Assembly (NCBI GenBank): GCA_027886175.1
Contig: JAJNNQ010000019.1
Span: forward strand, 17,255,501-17,319,500
Length of the DNA stretch: 64,000 nt
Reading direction: 5' to 3'
Origin: Phylloscopus collybita
Taxonomy: Eukaryota > Chordata > Aves > Passeriformes > Phylloscopidae
Position 1 is the stretch's first letter. The number at the start of each line of letters is the position of its first letter. Made by a program: the position numbers and the translations under genes. Positions 49,601 through 60,200 of the stretch are shown here, in pieces. The notes beneath the pieces were generated by a model. That model was not told the origin of the DNA and ran no database searches. It was given only the letters and a program-made list of their open reading frames with translations.

Positions 49601-51264
49601 AAAAAAAATAAAAAATCAGCTCCCAGCTTGATCTCACTAGGTGATGAGGTGTTGGAGAGCACTCACTGCTCCAGGGGGGATTTTTTTATGTTCCCCCAGC
49701 TATGGTGCTCAGTAACCCGGTGAACTGAGCCCAGGGCTGCTCGGGAAGGAGAGTGCAGCAGAGCCCAACCTGGCGAGTTGTGACCTGCCCAGTTCCTTCT
49801 CAGCCACTTCCTGACAGAACCAGCGCCTCTCATGCTGGCACACACCGTTTGCACACCTAGCAAAGTTATTTCGAAATCTTCCACGCTGCGCCTGGAGAAA
49901 ACCGATACTCCAGGAAACTCTGCGGCTTGGAGAAACCCCTGGATGAGGCTGACAGCAGAGGCTGCTCCGTCCCCCTGCCCTGAGGCTTATCTCCCAGCCA
50001 CAGCCAGCACACACACACTGCTGCTTTTCCCGAGGGCTGAGTCCCCCCGGTGCGAGCGCCTCAGCCCGGTTTTGGCAGCCTTTTTTTGTCAAAGTCTGCT
50101 GGCACAGCCAGAAAACAAAGAAAAACACGAGAAAATGGGAGGGTGAGCTGTAAGGAGCAGAGCACGCTCCGTACACACTGCCAGGTACTGCCCCGAACAC
50201 GCCGCGTGTGCGAAGCACAGGTACATGTCACCCCCTCAGCCCTCAGCCATGGGTCCCGAACAACCCCCAGGAGAGACCCCGCAACTCTCTCTGGTGCCAG
50301 CCCGGGGGCAAAGAGCCCGGCGTGGGTGCCCGGGAGCCCCAGAGAGGGGCAGTGCCCCCACCGCCCCCGTGGCGGGGCCGCCGGCTGACGAGCCCCGCCG
50401 CGGAATGAGGAGCAGCCGCGCGTGGGCGGCGGTGACTCACGGCGGTCCCCGCGCCACGGCCACCGCCGGCAGGGCAGCGCGGCTCCCCGGGCACGGCAAC
50501 CCCGCCACGAGGGGCTCTGCCTCCTCTCCCGGCCAAGCCGCCGAGATCCCGGACCCGCTGGAAGTCGCCCTGCAGGGGACTTCAGAAACACGGATAGCCC
50601 CTGGCAGGAGCGCCACTACTCCGTGCTGGTGCCCCACGGGCTATTCCCGCTCGGGTCCGCTGCCGCCGGGACTCGGTACCTGGGGACTGCTCACATCCAC
50701 CAGTGCAAGTCCCTCCGAAGCGGAGCCGGAGCTGCTGCCGGGGCAGCCGCGGCTCATCCCGGCGCTTTCTCCAGCTCCAACTGCCCCCAGCCCGTCCCGC
50801 GACCCCGGCCCCACCCTGGGATCCCTTATGCCGTCCATACCTCTCGGCAGCTCGCTGAAATCGTCCCCCGAGGCCGCTCCGCCGCCCTCCTTCTCCGGGC
50901 TGCCGCCGAGCAGCGGCGCCGTGGCTGGGACCGGCACCCCGCCGCCGCCGCCGCCCTTGTGCAGCACCTCGTTGTGCAGCTCGTTGTCCCGGCGCAGCCC
51001 GCCCGCCGCCGCCGAGCACACTGCGGAGAGAGCGGTCAGGAGTGGGGGCTGACACGAGAGACAAGTGCCAATCCTCCCGTCTGCCCACGCCCGGCACCAG
51101 GACCGGCCATACCCGCTTTGCCCAAAAACCATTCCTCCCCACATGTTCGGGACCCTCCAGTCCAGCACGGCGCTGGGAATGCGTTGTCCGCACCCGGGAC
51201 CCTCCCCACGCGAGCCCGTACCTGCCGCCAGCAGCGCTTGGATCAGCACCGCCCGCCCGTCCAT
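46531..51264 (-). CDS. HBEGF: HBEGF, heparin-binding EGF-like growth factor precursor (complete, 5 coding exons)
   Basis: A single-pass membrane precursor whose shed ectodomain is a ligand of EGFR and ERBB4. Coding exons in order are 51222-51264, 50841-51020, 48742-48919, 46718-46873 and 46531-46603. They total 630 nt, giving 209 residues (human 208). Features: signal peptide about 1-20 (MDGRAVLIQALLAAVCSAAA), a propeptide with a Gly6 run at 37-42, a basic heparin-binding stretch at 87-106, an EGF domain with six cysteines at 109, 117, 122, 133, 135 and 144, a transmembrane helix about 162-185, and a tail ending GITVNH. All introns are GT-AG and all phases agree (1, 1, 2, 2). The EGF domain and tail are strongly conserved; the propeptide is not. 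Confidence 0.96.
46718..46873 (-). CDS. HBEGF: HBEGF coding exon 4 (EGF domain end and transmembrane segment)
   Basis: Residues 135-185 (CQPGYHGERCHGLLLPVEHP onward). It has the last two EGF cysteines, the juxtamembrane shedding region and the hydrophobic helix of valines, leucines and alanines. Donor GTGAGTG; it ends in phase 2, splitting Arg186. Confidence 0.97.
46874..48741 (-). other. HBEGF: HBEGF intron 3
   Basis: 1,868 bp. No repeats or open frames I can support. Confidence 0.8.
48742..48919 (-). CDS. HBEGF: HBEGF coding exon 3 (heparin-binding and EGF domain start)
   Basis: Residues 76-133, from AFLSKPQGLVTPKKKGNG through the basic stretch KRRKGKGLGKKRDPCLRKYK to GAPSC. It has the first four EGF cysteines. 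Acceptor TTTTTCAG, donor GTGAGT; it ends in phase 2 and splits Ile134. Confidence 0.97.
48920..50840 (-). other. HBEGF: HBEGF intron 2
   Basis: 1,921 bp. The 5' half (about 50200-50840) is part of the HBEGF CpG island and holds a perfect AP-1 site TGACTCA at 50433-50439. An A run lies at 49592-49606. Nothing else was recognised. Confidence 0.75.
50841..51020 (-). CDS. HBEGF: HBEGF coding exon 2 (propeptide)
   Basis: Completes Val15 and runs to Arg74 plus one base. It holds the signal-cleavage region and a fast-evolving propeptide with six glycines from a GCC run. The acceptor is CTCTCCGCAG and the donor GTATGG. That donor is modest, but it is the one that gives the phase needed to join exon 3 as LPR-V-AFLSKPQ, matching the conserved R-V boundary. 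The frame stays open well past it. Confidence 0.85.
51222..51264 (-). CDS. HBEGF: HBEGF coding exon 1
   Basis: Encodes MDGRAVLIQALLAA plus the first base of Val15, the start of the signal peptide. The ATG is at 51262-51264 and the donor GTACGG follows. The start is chosen because the hydrophobic leader follows at once and splices in phase to exon 2. Confidence 0.93.
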
Positions 51265-51939
51265 GACCCGCGGGCACACACACGTCCAGCCCCTGGCGCG
51301 CTCCGCTCGGTCCCGCAGCGATGCCCGTTCTCCGGCACGGCGGCCCCGCCGAGGGTAGAAAGCTGCGGGCGGCGGGGCGGGGCGGGGAAAGGAGGGGCTC
51401 TGCGGCCGCCCCGCCCCCGGGAAGGGCTTCCCCGCCGCCCCCGGGGGCGTCCCGCCAGCCAGGACCGGGACCAGGTCAAGGGACTCTGGTCCGGGCCCGG
51501 TGGGTTCTCCTCGCTCAGAAGGCGGGCCAGAGACCCCAAAGCTGCCGCCGCCTCGGGGTCGCTCCGGGCTGCGGGCTGGGCTGGGCGGTGGGAACCCCGG
51601 GCGAAAAGGGTCTCTCAGGCCGCGGAGGGCAGGGGATGGCCAGGGGAAAATGCGGCCCCAGCCAGGAGGAGAGGGGCCGATGGTCCCCGTGTCCCCAGAG
51701 CCCGGCTGGCTGGTGCCCGAGGGTGCTGGGGGAGCATCAGGTGAGAGGCAGGACCTCAGGAGTCAGGGCTGCACCTCTTCCTGGCCCTGGGGATGGGATG
51801 ACTCTCAGCAAGGGGACAGACTGCCACCCATGTGCCACTTCACCAGCGGTGGGTCAGGGAGGTGGTGGCAATCTGCGATGGCAGCAGAGACCCTTTCTGT
51901 CCCCAAGGCCCCTTTGTGCCCCCATGCAGCCCAAGTGAT

Positions 51940-52120
51940 TGAGTCACAGCCTCACCTCACAACACCCCCCTGGCCAGCCACTGTCCTTGTCCCTGTCCCA
52001 GCCTGCTGTGTTTGGGCACTGCCAGAGCTTCCCCATCCCCTTCACCATGCTGCCAACCGTGTGCTGTGTTTGGCCCCATCCTCAGCACAGGTGACAGCAC
52101 AAAAAATGTCACTGACGTCA
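51940..52120. promoter_or_regulatory. HBEGF: AP-1 and CRE sites upstream of HBEGF
   Basis: A perfect AP-1 site TGAGTCA at 51940-51946 and a perfect CRE palindrome TGACGTCA at 52113-52120, 0.68-0.86 kb upstream of the HBEGF ATG. HBEGF is a known immediate-early gene with AP-1-dependent induction in mammals. Functional use here is inferred. Confidence 0.4.
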
Positions 52121-53079
52121 GCACGGGGCGAGCACAGGCTCCTGCCCCAGCTCTCCTTTGGGCCAGCAGAGGCCCCTGGCCATTTCCTCGAGGTCCTGAG
52201 CCCCCAGCCCATGGCTGGTTTGGGCTCAGCAAGGCATGAGCAAATATTCCTGCCATTGTTGTTGCCGTCTCCAAGGAATACCACCGGATCTGGCACCCCC
52301 CCCCCGCTCACACCCTCCTTCTTGCTCAGACTTGACTTTTGCAATTGTTTGGTGGATGTTTTTCCTTCCGCCTCCTCCGGCCATCAGGAGCCCAAAGCCT
52401 TTGGCAGCGGAGCGAGGTGGTGGCACGGGCGAGGGGCTGTGTCCCTGGGCAGTCCTGCAGGCTGGCTCCTGGGGAGGTCCCCACGTTGGGACGGAATTTT
52501 TTTGCCCCTGCCAGTCCCCCAGCACGTCCCCAAGGCCGGGCTGGGCGTGTGCGGGCAGTGTGTGCGGGCAGCACTCGCTCTCGTGAAAGGGAGGCACCAG
52601 CTCACGTCAGCTGCCAGGGAGGCTGCTGGCACGGAGGATTGGCAGCGGGCAAGGGTGGGGGGAGATGTGTGCAGGCTGCTGATCCTGCCTGCCTCTGCTT
52701 CCTGCCTCTGCCTCCTGCTGCTCCTCTGCCTCCCACAGCCTCCCATGACCCCTGCCCACCTCCTGCAGCCCCTCACAGCCTCCCTGCCTGTGCCTGCTGC
52801 CCCATCTCATGCTGCTGAGGCAGCCCCCACAGGAGGGGGAGGTGAACCCCGGGAAGGTTTGGGCGCCTCAGGGCATCCCTGGTGCTCCTTATTGACGGGT
52901 CCTTCTGCCAGGGGTCTCCCCATGGTCCCGACCCCAGCTAAGGGCACCCCTCTACACACCGTGGTACCCGCTGGTATCACAGAGCAAACAGCCTGGACAC
53001 CCTGGGCCAGACCCTTGGCCTCAGTCCCTCAGGTACCAGGACCTCAGGAACCCACACTCCCACCCGCACTTCCCCAAAA

Positions 53080-53420
53080 ACGTGACTCTGCCGTGGTGGT
53101 GCCTGGCCCTGCTCCAGCTGCTCCTGGGGCTGGATCCGGTCGGGTCCAGCGGGCTCCAGTACCGGCGGCCCAGTGCCGGAGCCGCGGGTGTTTGCGGTGC
53201 CGCCGCCGTGTTTGCAGTGCACACAGCCCCGCCGTTTGTTTGCGGGGCGCCGAGGGGCCAGGCGTGGTGGCGGTGGCGGTGGCGGTGGGCATGGCACGGG
53301 CACAGCGAGCACCGTGGCTGCTCTCTGCTGGCAGCGCCGCGCAGGCCCTGCAGTGTCCCTGTCCCCGCAGGGCGCTGCGGCTGTGGCCGCGTCCTTCCCC
53401 TTCCATCCGCTCACCGGCTG
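53080..53420. promoter_or_regulatory. CpG-rich block, candidate SLC4A9 promoter
   Basis: CpG-dense sequence with a short GGTGGC repeat, separated from the HBEGF island by CpG-poorer DNA and about 0.75 kb upstream of the first SLC4A9 exon I can place. A plausible promoter or first-exon region by position only. Confidence 0.35.
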
Positions 53421-54151
53421 CAGCTCGCACAGAAGCCTTCTGAGCACCGGCACAGCCCTGATGCCCTCCCAGCCCTTGCCGTCAGCCCTGCCACTGGCAG
53501 CCCTTCATTTCCCCATCCTGGATTTGCTCAGCGATGCCACATCCTTCCCCAGAGCATGTCCCCATATCTACTTTCCCAGGAGGAACTGCCATGGGCTGTG
53601 CCACCCCCTCCTGCCAGGGGCACAGCACCCTCGCACAGCCACCAGCTCTCCAGGGCTGGCCCTGCCACCCCCTGGCCAACGCCTTGCAGGGTGCAGACAG
53701 GGCTGGGGACACACTGGTCCCCATGAACATCCTTGCCCACACAGGTCACCTGCAGGATGTCCCTGGCCCAGGTGGGCAGCTGGACGTGGCAGGACACAAC
53801 CATAACTGGGACCCGTGGGGCTGACCCTGCTGTTTTGAGATGGTTGTTTTGGGTTTGGCTCCTGTGTATTTGTTTGTGGCCAGTTTAAACCAGTTGACAG
53901 CTGTTATAAGGTGTGGGATGAGTGGGATCCTGCGAGTGCTGGAGGGGAGCTCACTCCTGTGGCTGCCGGTGCCGGTGACCATGCAAACCCACGTGCCCGG
54001 GGCGGCTGGCACGGCTCTCCGGGCAGCAGACAGATGCTCACAGCCCAGACCGGAGTGCAGCAACCCTGGAGCTCCCTCGCAGGCACTCGGCTGCAGCATC
54101 TTCCCCTCCAGCACGGCCACAGCGGCGCGGCGAGCGGGAGCTGCCCTGCAG

Positions 54152-54249
54152 TGGGAGGAGAGGGGGGACGTCACCTGCCCGCTGCTCTTTATCCAGCTCA
54201 ACCAGCTCCTCAGCACCCCGGCGGGGCTGGAGTGGAGGGAGATGGCCAG
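54152..54249 (+). CDS. SLC4A9: SLC4A9 exon a (first placed coding exon)
   Basis: Encodes [20 protein letters not shown] and [12 protein letters not shown] plus two bases of Arg33. The acceptor CTGCCCTGCAG is one of several possible; the frame is open upstream to 53840, with ATGs at 53840, 53918 and 53981. So the 5' edge is uncertain. Donor GTAGGC. Confidence 0.8.
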
Positions 54250-57200
54250 GTAGGCACACCTGAGAGAGCCAAGCTGCTGGGCCACGCTTTGGGAGCCCAG
54301 CCTTCCAGCTCAGCTGGAGCCCAGGGCATGTCCCGAGGCTGGCGGTGCCTCAGCCCCAAGGCAGGGCTCTGCTCTGCTCTGCCGGTGCCCTCGCTGGGCT
54401 GACTTAATTTCACGGGAGAGGGCAGGATGTCAGGCAGGCCAGGCACAGCGCCCTTCCTCCTGCTCCTCTCTGCTGCCTCTCCAAGGCTCCAGCTGCGCCG
54501 GGGCTGGGATGTCCCCCATAGCACCCCTCCACCCCCTCGGCGGGGACACGGGGACATGGGCCACAGGGGTCTGGGGACAGCAGTGGGTCTTGGCCGGGGT
54601 GGGAGTGTCTGTGAGGACCAAAGCCGCCGGGCTGTGTCTCCCCGAGGCGCGCAGCCCCGCTGTCCCGGCTCGGCAGGAGCCGCAGTGCCGGGCAGGCTCT
54701 GCCCGTGCAGCACCAGAGCCCCGCGGCTGCGCGCCCACCCACGGGGACAAAGGGAAGCTCTGTCTGTGCCCGGCGTTAAAATATTTGGCACGGCCCGAGC
54801 GTGGAAACAGCTCAAGACACTTCTGTTCTGACTCCAGCAAGCGCTGCTAATGGCAGGGCCACCCCCAGCCCCAGCCCAGCTGGGGGAATGGATGGGCTGG
54901 GAGCAGCCCTGTGGGAAATGACTGGGGGGTGCTGGTGGGTGACAGGTGGGACACCAGCCAGCACTGTGTGCTCACAGCCCAGAAAGCTGGGTGTATCCTG
55001 GGCTGCACCACGGGCAGCAGGGTGAGGAGGGGGTGCTCCCTCTGCTCTGCTTTGTGTGGGACTGCCCAGCTCCTGTTGAAGCACATCCAAAGGAAACCAT
55101 GGAAATGATTCAAAGGCTGGAACAGCTCTGTTGGGACAGCTCTGCTATGGAGACAGGATGAGAGAGGTGGGGTGTTGTTTAGCCTGGAGAAGGCAAGGCT
55201 CAAGGGAGACCTTAGAGCCTCTTCCAGTGCCTAAAGGTGCTCCAAGAGAGATGGAGAGGGACTTTGGACAAGGGACTGGACTGACAGCACAAGCAGGAAT
55301 GGCTCCCCACTGCCAGAGATCAGTATTTGATGGGATATTGGGAAGAAATTGTTCCCTGTGAGAGTGATGATGCACAGGTTACGCAGAGAAGCTGTGGCTG
55401 CCCCATCCCTGGAAGTGTCCAAGGCCAGGTTGGATGGGACTTGGAGCGACCTGGGATAATGGAAGGTGTCCCTGCCCATTATGGAAGGGTTAGAATGAGA
55501 TGATCTTTAAGGTCCTTTCAAACTTGAACCATCCTGTCACCTCATTATGGTTGGAACTCCCCTGATCAGATCTTAGAGAAGTGTGGGTCTGCAGGAGTGG
55601 GGGCATGACCACTTTGTCTGCCCAGCTACCCCTACACCTACAGTGAACTGACTGCAGGCCCCTCCGAGCCACCCAAACCCCTCCCTGCCTGTGCCAGCCC
55701 CATGCTAAGCTCCAAGACAGACCCAGGCTCCAGCTCCCACTGCCTGGCATGGGGCACAGGGCCCACCCTGCCACTGACCCCACACATCTCCCTGGGCAGG
55801 TGGATAAAGTTTGAGGAGAAGGTGGAGCACGGCGGAGAGCGCTGGAGCGCTCCCCATGTCCCAGCCCTGCCCCTGCACAGCCTGTTCCAGCTGAGGACGT
55901 GCCTGCAGAAGGGGACCATGCTCCTGGACCTGGATGCCACCAGTTTCAAGGAAATAATCGGTACATGGCTAATGCAAAGGTTGTCCTGGGATGGGCTGGC
56001 CACCAGAGAGGGACAGGCCAGCAGGAGGTGCCTACAGAACAGCCCTGATGAATGACAGCTGGGTACCTGGGGGGGCTGTCTGCTGCTGCAGCTGAGGGGG
56101 TTCTTCCCTGGGCAGCTCCCCAGGGGGCAGTGAACCAGGGGGGGGACTCAGAGCTGGCCCTGTCCCTGATGCAGACAAAGCGCTTTCCGGGCAGCCTGAG
56201 GAAGCAGAGCTGCAACCTGAGCTGAGGGAGCGCCTGGCAGCCCTCCTGCTCCTCCAGCCCCAGCACCAGCCTACAAAACCCCTGCTGCAGCTCCTTGCCG
56301 AGCTCGGCCTCTCTCCCTGCCGAGGTAGGAAACCCAGCAGGCTGACCCAGCAGGCTGCCTCCAGCCCGGGGCAGTACCCACGATGGCTTGCACGTGGATT
56401 TTGCTGCTTCCTCTCTTTCTTTGCAGGGAAAGCCAAAGGCAGGTCCGAGCCCAGAAGGCAGCTCTCCAAAACGCCCCTCAAGGAGCAGGTAAAGCAGCGT
56501 GGATGGAGCTGGGCTGGGAGCAGCTGCTGCATCCTGAGTGCCCGGCCACGGCATCCTGAGTACTCATCTGCTGCATCCCTTTCCTTCCAGCTGAGAAACA
56601 GATTTAAGAAGAAGGTCCCGCCGGGGGCCGAGGCAGCCCACGTTGCTGTCGGGGAAGTTGAATTCCTGGAAAAGCCATTTGCAGCCTTCATTCGCCTCAG
56701 GCGTGGGGTATCCCTTGGCTCGCTGGCTGAGGTTTCTCTTCCCAGCAGGTAACAGAGCACGGCCGAGGGTCCTGTGCCCTCCCCCACCCCGCTCTCCCCG
56801 TTTCCTCCCACACCAGAAAAGGCTTTGCCTGTCCAAAGCAAAGGCAATGGCACCCAAATGCCACATGCGGTCTCAGAATCCCGTCTCACTGCTTCCCCTC
56901 CTGCTTTTCCCAGCTCCTTAGGAGCGCTCCAGACCGGGCTGAGTGTGGAGCATCTGTTGGGCAGCCTGGAAGGGACATCCCCTGGGTGGGCTCTGCATTC
57001 CCTGTCCTTAGCTGGCTCTGGATGCTCTCCGCTTACTGCCGGGAGCGTGGGACCTGGCGGCGGGGGCAGGATGCAGTTTTTTGGGAGACTCTTGCCCTCC
57101 CGCTGTTCTCCTGAGTGGTGAGAAGGGGTGGGAGGAGAGAGCAGGGCAGGAGGTCCCCATGGTTTCCCCGAGGCGGCGGAATGCATCTTCTAAAGCCGTG

Positions 57201-60200
57201 AGGGGAAAGGGGCAGTGTGCCTCCAGCTGAGGACTTCCTCAGGAGGAGGGCGGAGGAAGCAGGCGGGGATCAGGAGGGACATTGCCACCTCCTGGTCACT
57301 CTGCCCAGAACACCCGTCCCCAGGAGCTGGGAGGGGCAGGACAGACATCCGCCCACCTGCAGCTCTCTCCTCGGCGGGAGTTGGGTGGCAGGTCCCCGTG
57401 AATGCCCCTGGGTCTCGGGGGTTTCATGATAACCCCTTGCCGTGTATTTTCCTCTCCCAAACCGGAGGGCAGGGAGACCTTGTCCTACCCACCCCTGTGC
57501 CCAGGGTGCCACCTCCTTTGCTGGCCATGCCAGGCTGCATGCCACAGGTGCAGCCACTGCCTCAGGGTTGTCTCTCATCCAGATCCACCTCTAGGCTCTT
57601 CAGGTTTTCCCATTGCCTCGGTGCAGGTGCCTGGGTGAAAGCAATCCCATGTGGCAACTGTCACCTCCCAACCCTTTGGAGCAGGCTCCAGAGGTCTCCA
57701 GCACCTGGGGGTTCTGTCAAGTCCCACTTGTACAGCCAGAGGAGTTTCCCTGCCCCTTCTCTGGGGGTTTGCTCAGGGCACAGTCACTGGAACTGCTTGA
57801 CAACCTCAGGCTTTCAGGACTGTAACCATTCCTGACAGCTTTGGAAAGGTGTGGAGGATTCAGTTAAACATTTGTGTGGATTGTCCCTCCGGAGATTTTG
57901 CACCATCCTCCCAAGTGTAGGATTTTCACCACGTTCTATCAGGGGCTCTAAGCTCTCTTTCCAGTTTCCTCCCATGTCCCCAGAGTCCTGTCAAACCTGC
58001 TGCCCATGCTGCTGGTAAGCTTTCCCTCCCTAACACACCAGTATCCTGCCTGCAAGCAACATTCCCAGGAAAATGATGCCACAGACACCTTCAGCTGAGG
58101 ATTTCCCTCCTCTGTCCCAGAGACCTGTTCCCCTACACCTCCCAGTCTGGGTTTCTGCAGACCCTTGTGACCCAACCAGGGTCCTGGTGTCCCATGGTCT
58201 CTGTGAGGTTGCCATGCAGTGGCAGCAGACACTGCAGACGTGAGCTTTGTCTTCTGCCCTGACCCCACTTTTAGGGTGGCAGAAGCCCCCCAGGCCTGCC
58301 CAGCCTCCCCAGCATCCCCACATCCCCACGGTCACCCCCCAGAGAAACATTCCCTGGAGGAGGAGAGGGCTGCTCTGGAGATGTGTTGTCTTCCCACAGG
58401 TTCCTCTTCATCCTGCTGGGCCCCCGCAAAGTGAAAGCTTACCACGAGGTTGGCAGGGCCATGGCCACACTGCTGACAGATGAGGTGAGCCTGGCACAGC
58501 ACCCCTGGGTGGGATGAGCCTGGAATGGGGACACCAGGACTCCTCTCCTCTGCAGGCTGCAGTGGAGGGCAGAGGATGGGGCGAGCTGGTGGCCTCCTTT
58601 GCCCAGGATAAAAAACCAAAAGCTTTGGGTAGGTTTGCAGGATGTGGGGCACCTGTTGCCCTGAAGTGGGTGGGTTTGTTTCCTGGTGATGGCTGCAGGC
58701 TGGGAGGAAAGTTCCAAGTGGATGAATGCAGGGATACGGTGGCTAAACCACAGCATCTCCCCACAGCTCTTCCAAAGAGTTGCCTGGCAGGCTGAGCACC
58801 GAGAGGACCTCATCACAGGGATAGAGGCCTTCCTGGATGAGCTGATTGTGCTTCCTCCTGGGAAATGGGACCCCAGCACCCGAATTCCTCCACCAAGCCA
58901 TCTGCCATCTCGCAGGAGGTGGGCTGGAGGGAGGGCACCCCAACCCCTGCCAGCCCCTCTGCAGGGTCCTGCAGGGATACCTCTGTCTGTGGGTAGGACA
59001 AGGTCTCCCTGCCCTCCAGTTTGGGAGAGGAAAAAACAGGGCTGGGAGGATCCCTGGGATGAAGTGGCCCTGGAGCCAGGGGGTCCTCCCAGCCAAGCCC
59101 CTCCACAGGTCCCTGCTCTGGTCCCTCCTGCTGTTAGTCCTGCTGTCCCACTTGGCAGGGGATGGCAAATCCCCTCCAAAGGGAGCTGATGGGAACAGTG
59201 GGATTCAGCACTCAGATGTGAAACTCAAGCCCTGAGCAGGACACCCTGGGCTCTGCCCAGCTCCTCCACTAAAACCAGTCCTGCAAGGGCTGGCTCCAGA
59301 GCTTGCCAGAGGAAAACATGGAACATCATCATCTGCCATGTCTCCTCCATTTCCTGATCTTTCTCCTCGCCATTATCAGGGGATACACAAGCCCTGTTTG
59401 CACCCCTGTCCTCTCTCCATTCTCCCTTTCCTGTCCTAGTGTCCCCTAAATGCAGCTGGGTCCCGAGGGTCCCAACCCGAAGCCTGTTGTCTCAGGCTCT
59501 GCTCTGCCACAGGACCTCTGTGGAGCCACATGGTAATGGGGACATGACAGCAGCTGGGGACAGAGCCAGCCCAGGGCACCCACGCTCTGGGGAGGAGCTG
59601 GAGAGGACAGGCAGGTCAGTGTCTGGAAGGGCAGTGGGAGGTGCAGCAGGGTGCTGGATTTGAGGCAGGTCACTGGTCCTCATGGGGCCTGCACCATGTC
59701 CAAGCCCCTCTGAGCTGCCGTATCCAGGGGAAGGGACAATCCCTGGCTGTGGGGTCTGCTCTGAGACCTCCCTGCTCCGCCCCAGGCTTTTTGGGGGGCT
59801 GCTGCGGGACATCCGGAGGAAGGCACGGTGGTATGGCAGCGACTTCTCCGACGCCCTGCACCCTCAGTGCCTCTCAGCAGTGCTCTACATCTACCTGGCA
59901 ACTGTCACCAACGCCATCACCTTCGGGGGCATGCTGGGGGATGCAACTGCCAACATGCAGGTCAGTGTGGCCGTTGGGTACCAGCCCTGCTCTGCATGGC
60001 AACCCTACCCAGCCCAGCCCAGAGGAACCCTGGCTGCCCACCTCCTACCAGCAGCCCCAGGACATCCTGAGCATCGCCTGAATTCCGCCTCCTTCCCCGG
60101 TGGTCCCCAGCACTGACCCCGTAGCCTGCTGTGCTGCCGTGGGGACGGGCCCACAGCCTTGCTCCCTGCCACGTGCCTGGCAACTGGCACCCCTTCCCTG

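Larger units (their letters stand above)
50200..51600. promoter_or_regulatory. HBEGF: HBEGF CpG island and promoter
   Basis: A CpG-dense block covers exons 1-2, introns 1 and part of 2, and about 330 bp upstream of the ATG. Overlapping GC boxes (GGCGGGGCGGGGCGGGG) lie at 51371-51387. I found no TATA box. The transcription start is not determinable from sequence. Confidence 0.75.
51601..54151. other. HBEGF-SLC4A9 head-to-head intergenic region
   Basis: About 2.5 kb, G+C-rich, containing the AP-1 and CRE motifs and a second CpG-rich block at about 53080-53420 with a GGTGGC hexamer run near 53266-53290. The first SLC4A9 exon(s) should lie in or near this region but I cannot place them. A long open frame across 51500-53443 looks compositional and matches no family I know. 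Confidence 0.6.

Noticed and set aside
50689..50694. GTGAGC as the HBEGF exon 2 donor
   Set aside because: It is a stronger-looking donor than GTATGG and the frame stays open to it, but it ends in phase 0 and would throw exon 3 out of frame.
51500..53443. 647-codon plus-strand open frame between HBEGF and SLC4A9
   Set aside because: G+C-rich, low-complexity Pro/Ala/Gly-rich translation with other open frames overlapping it; no family resemblance, and it crosses promoter-like CpG DNA.
59493..59494. Upstream acceptor for SLC4A9 exon h
   Set aside because: Joining there from exon g gives an in-frame stop before the linker; 59513 keeps the frame.
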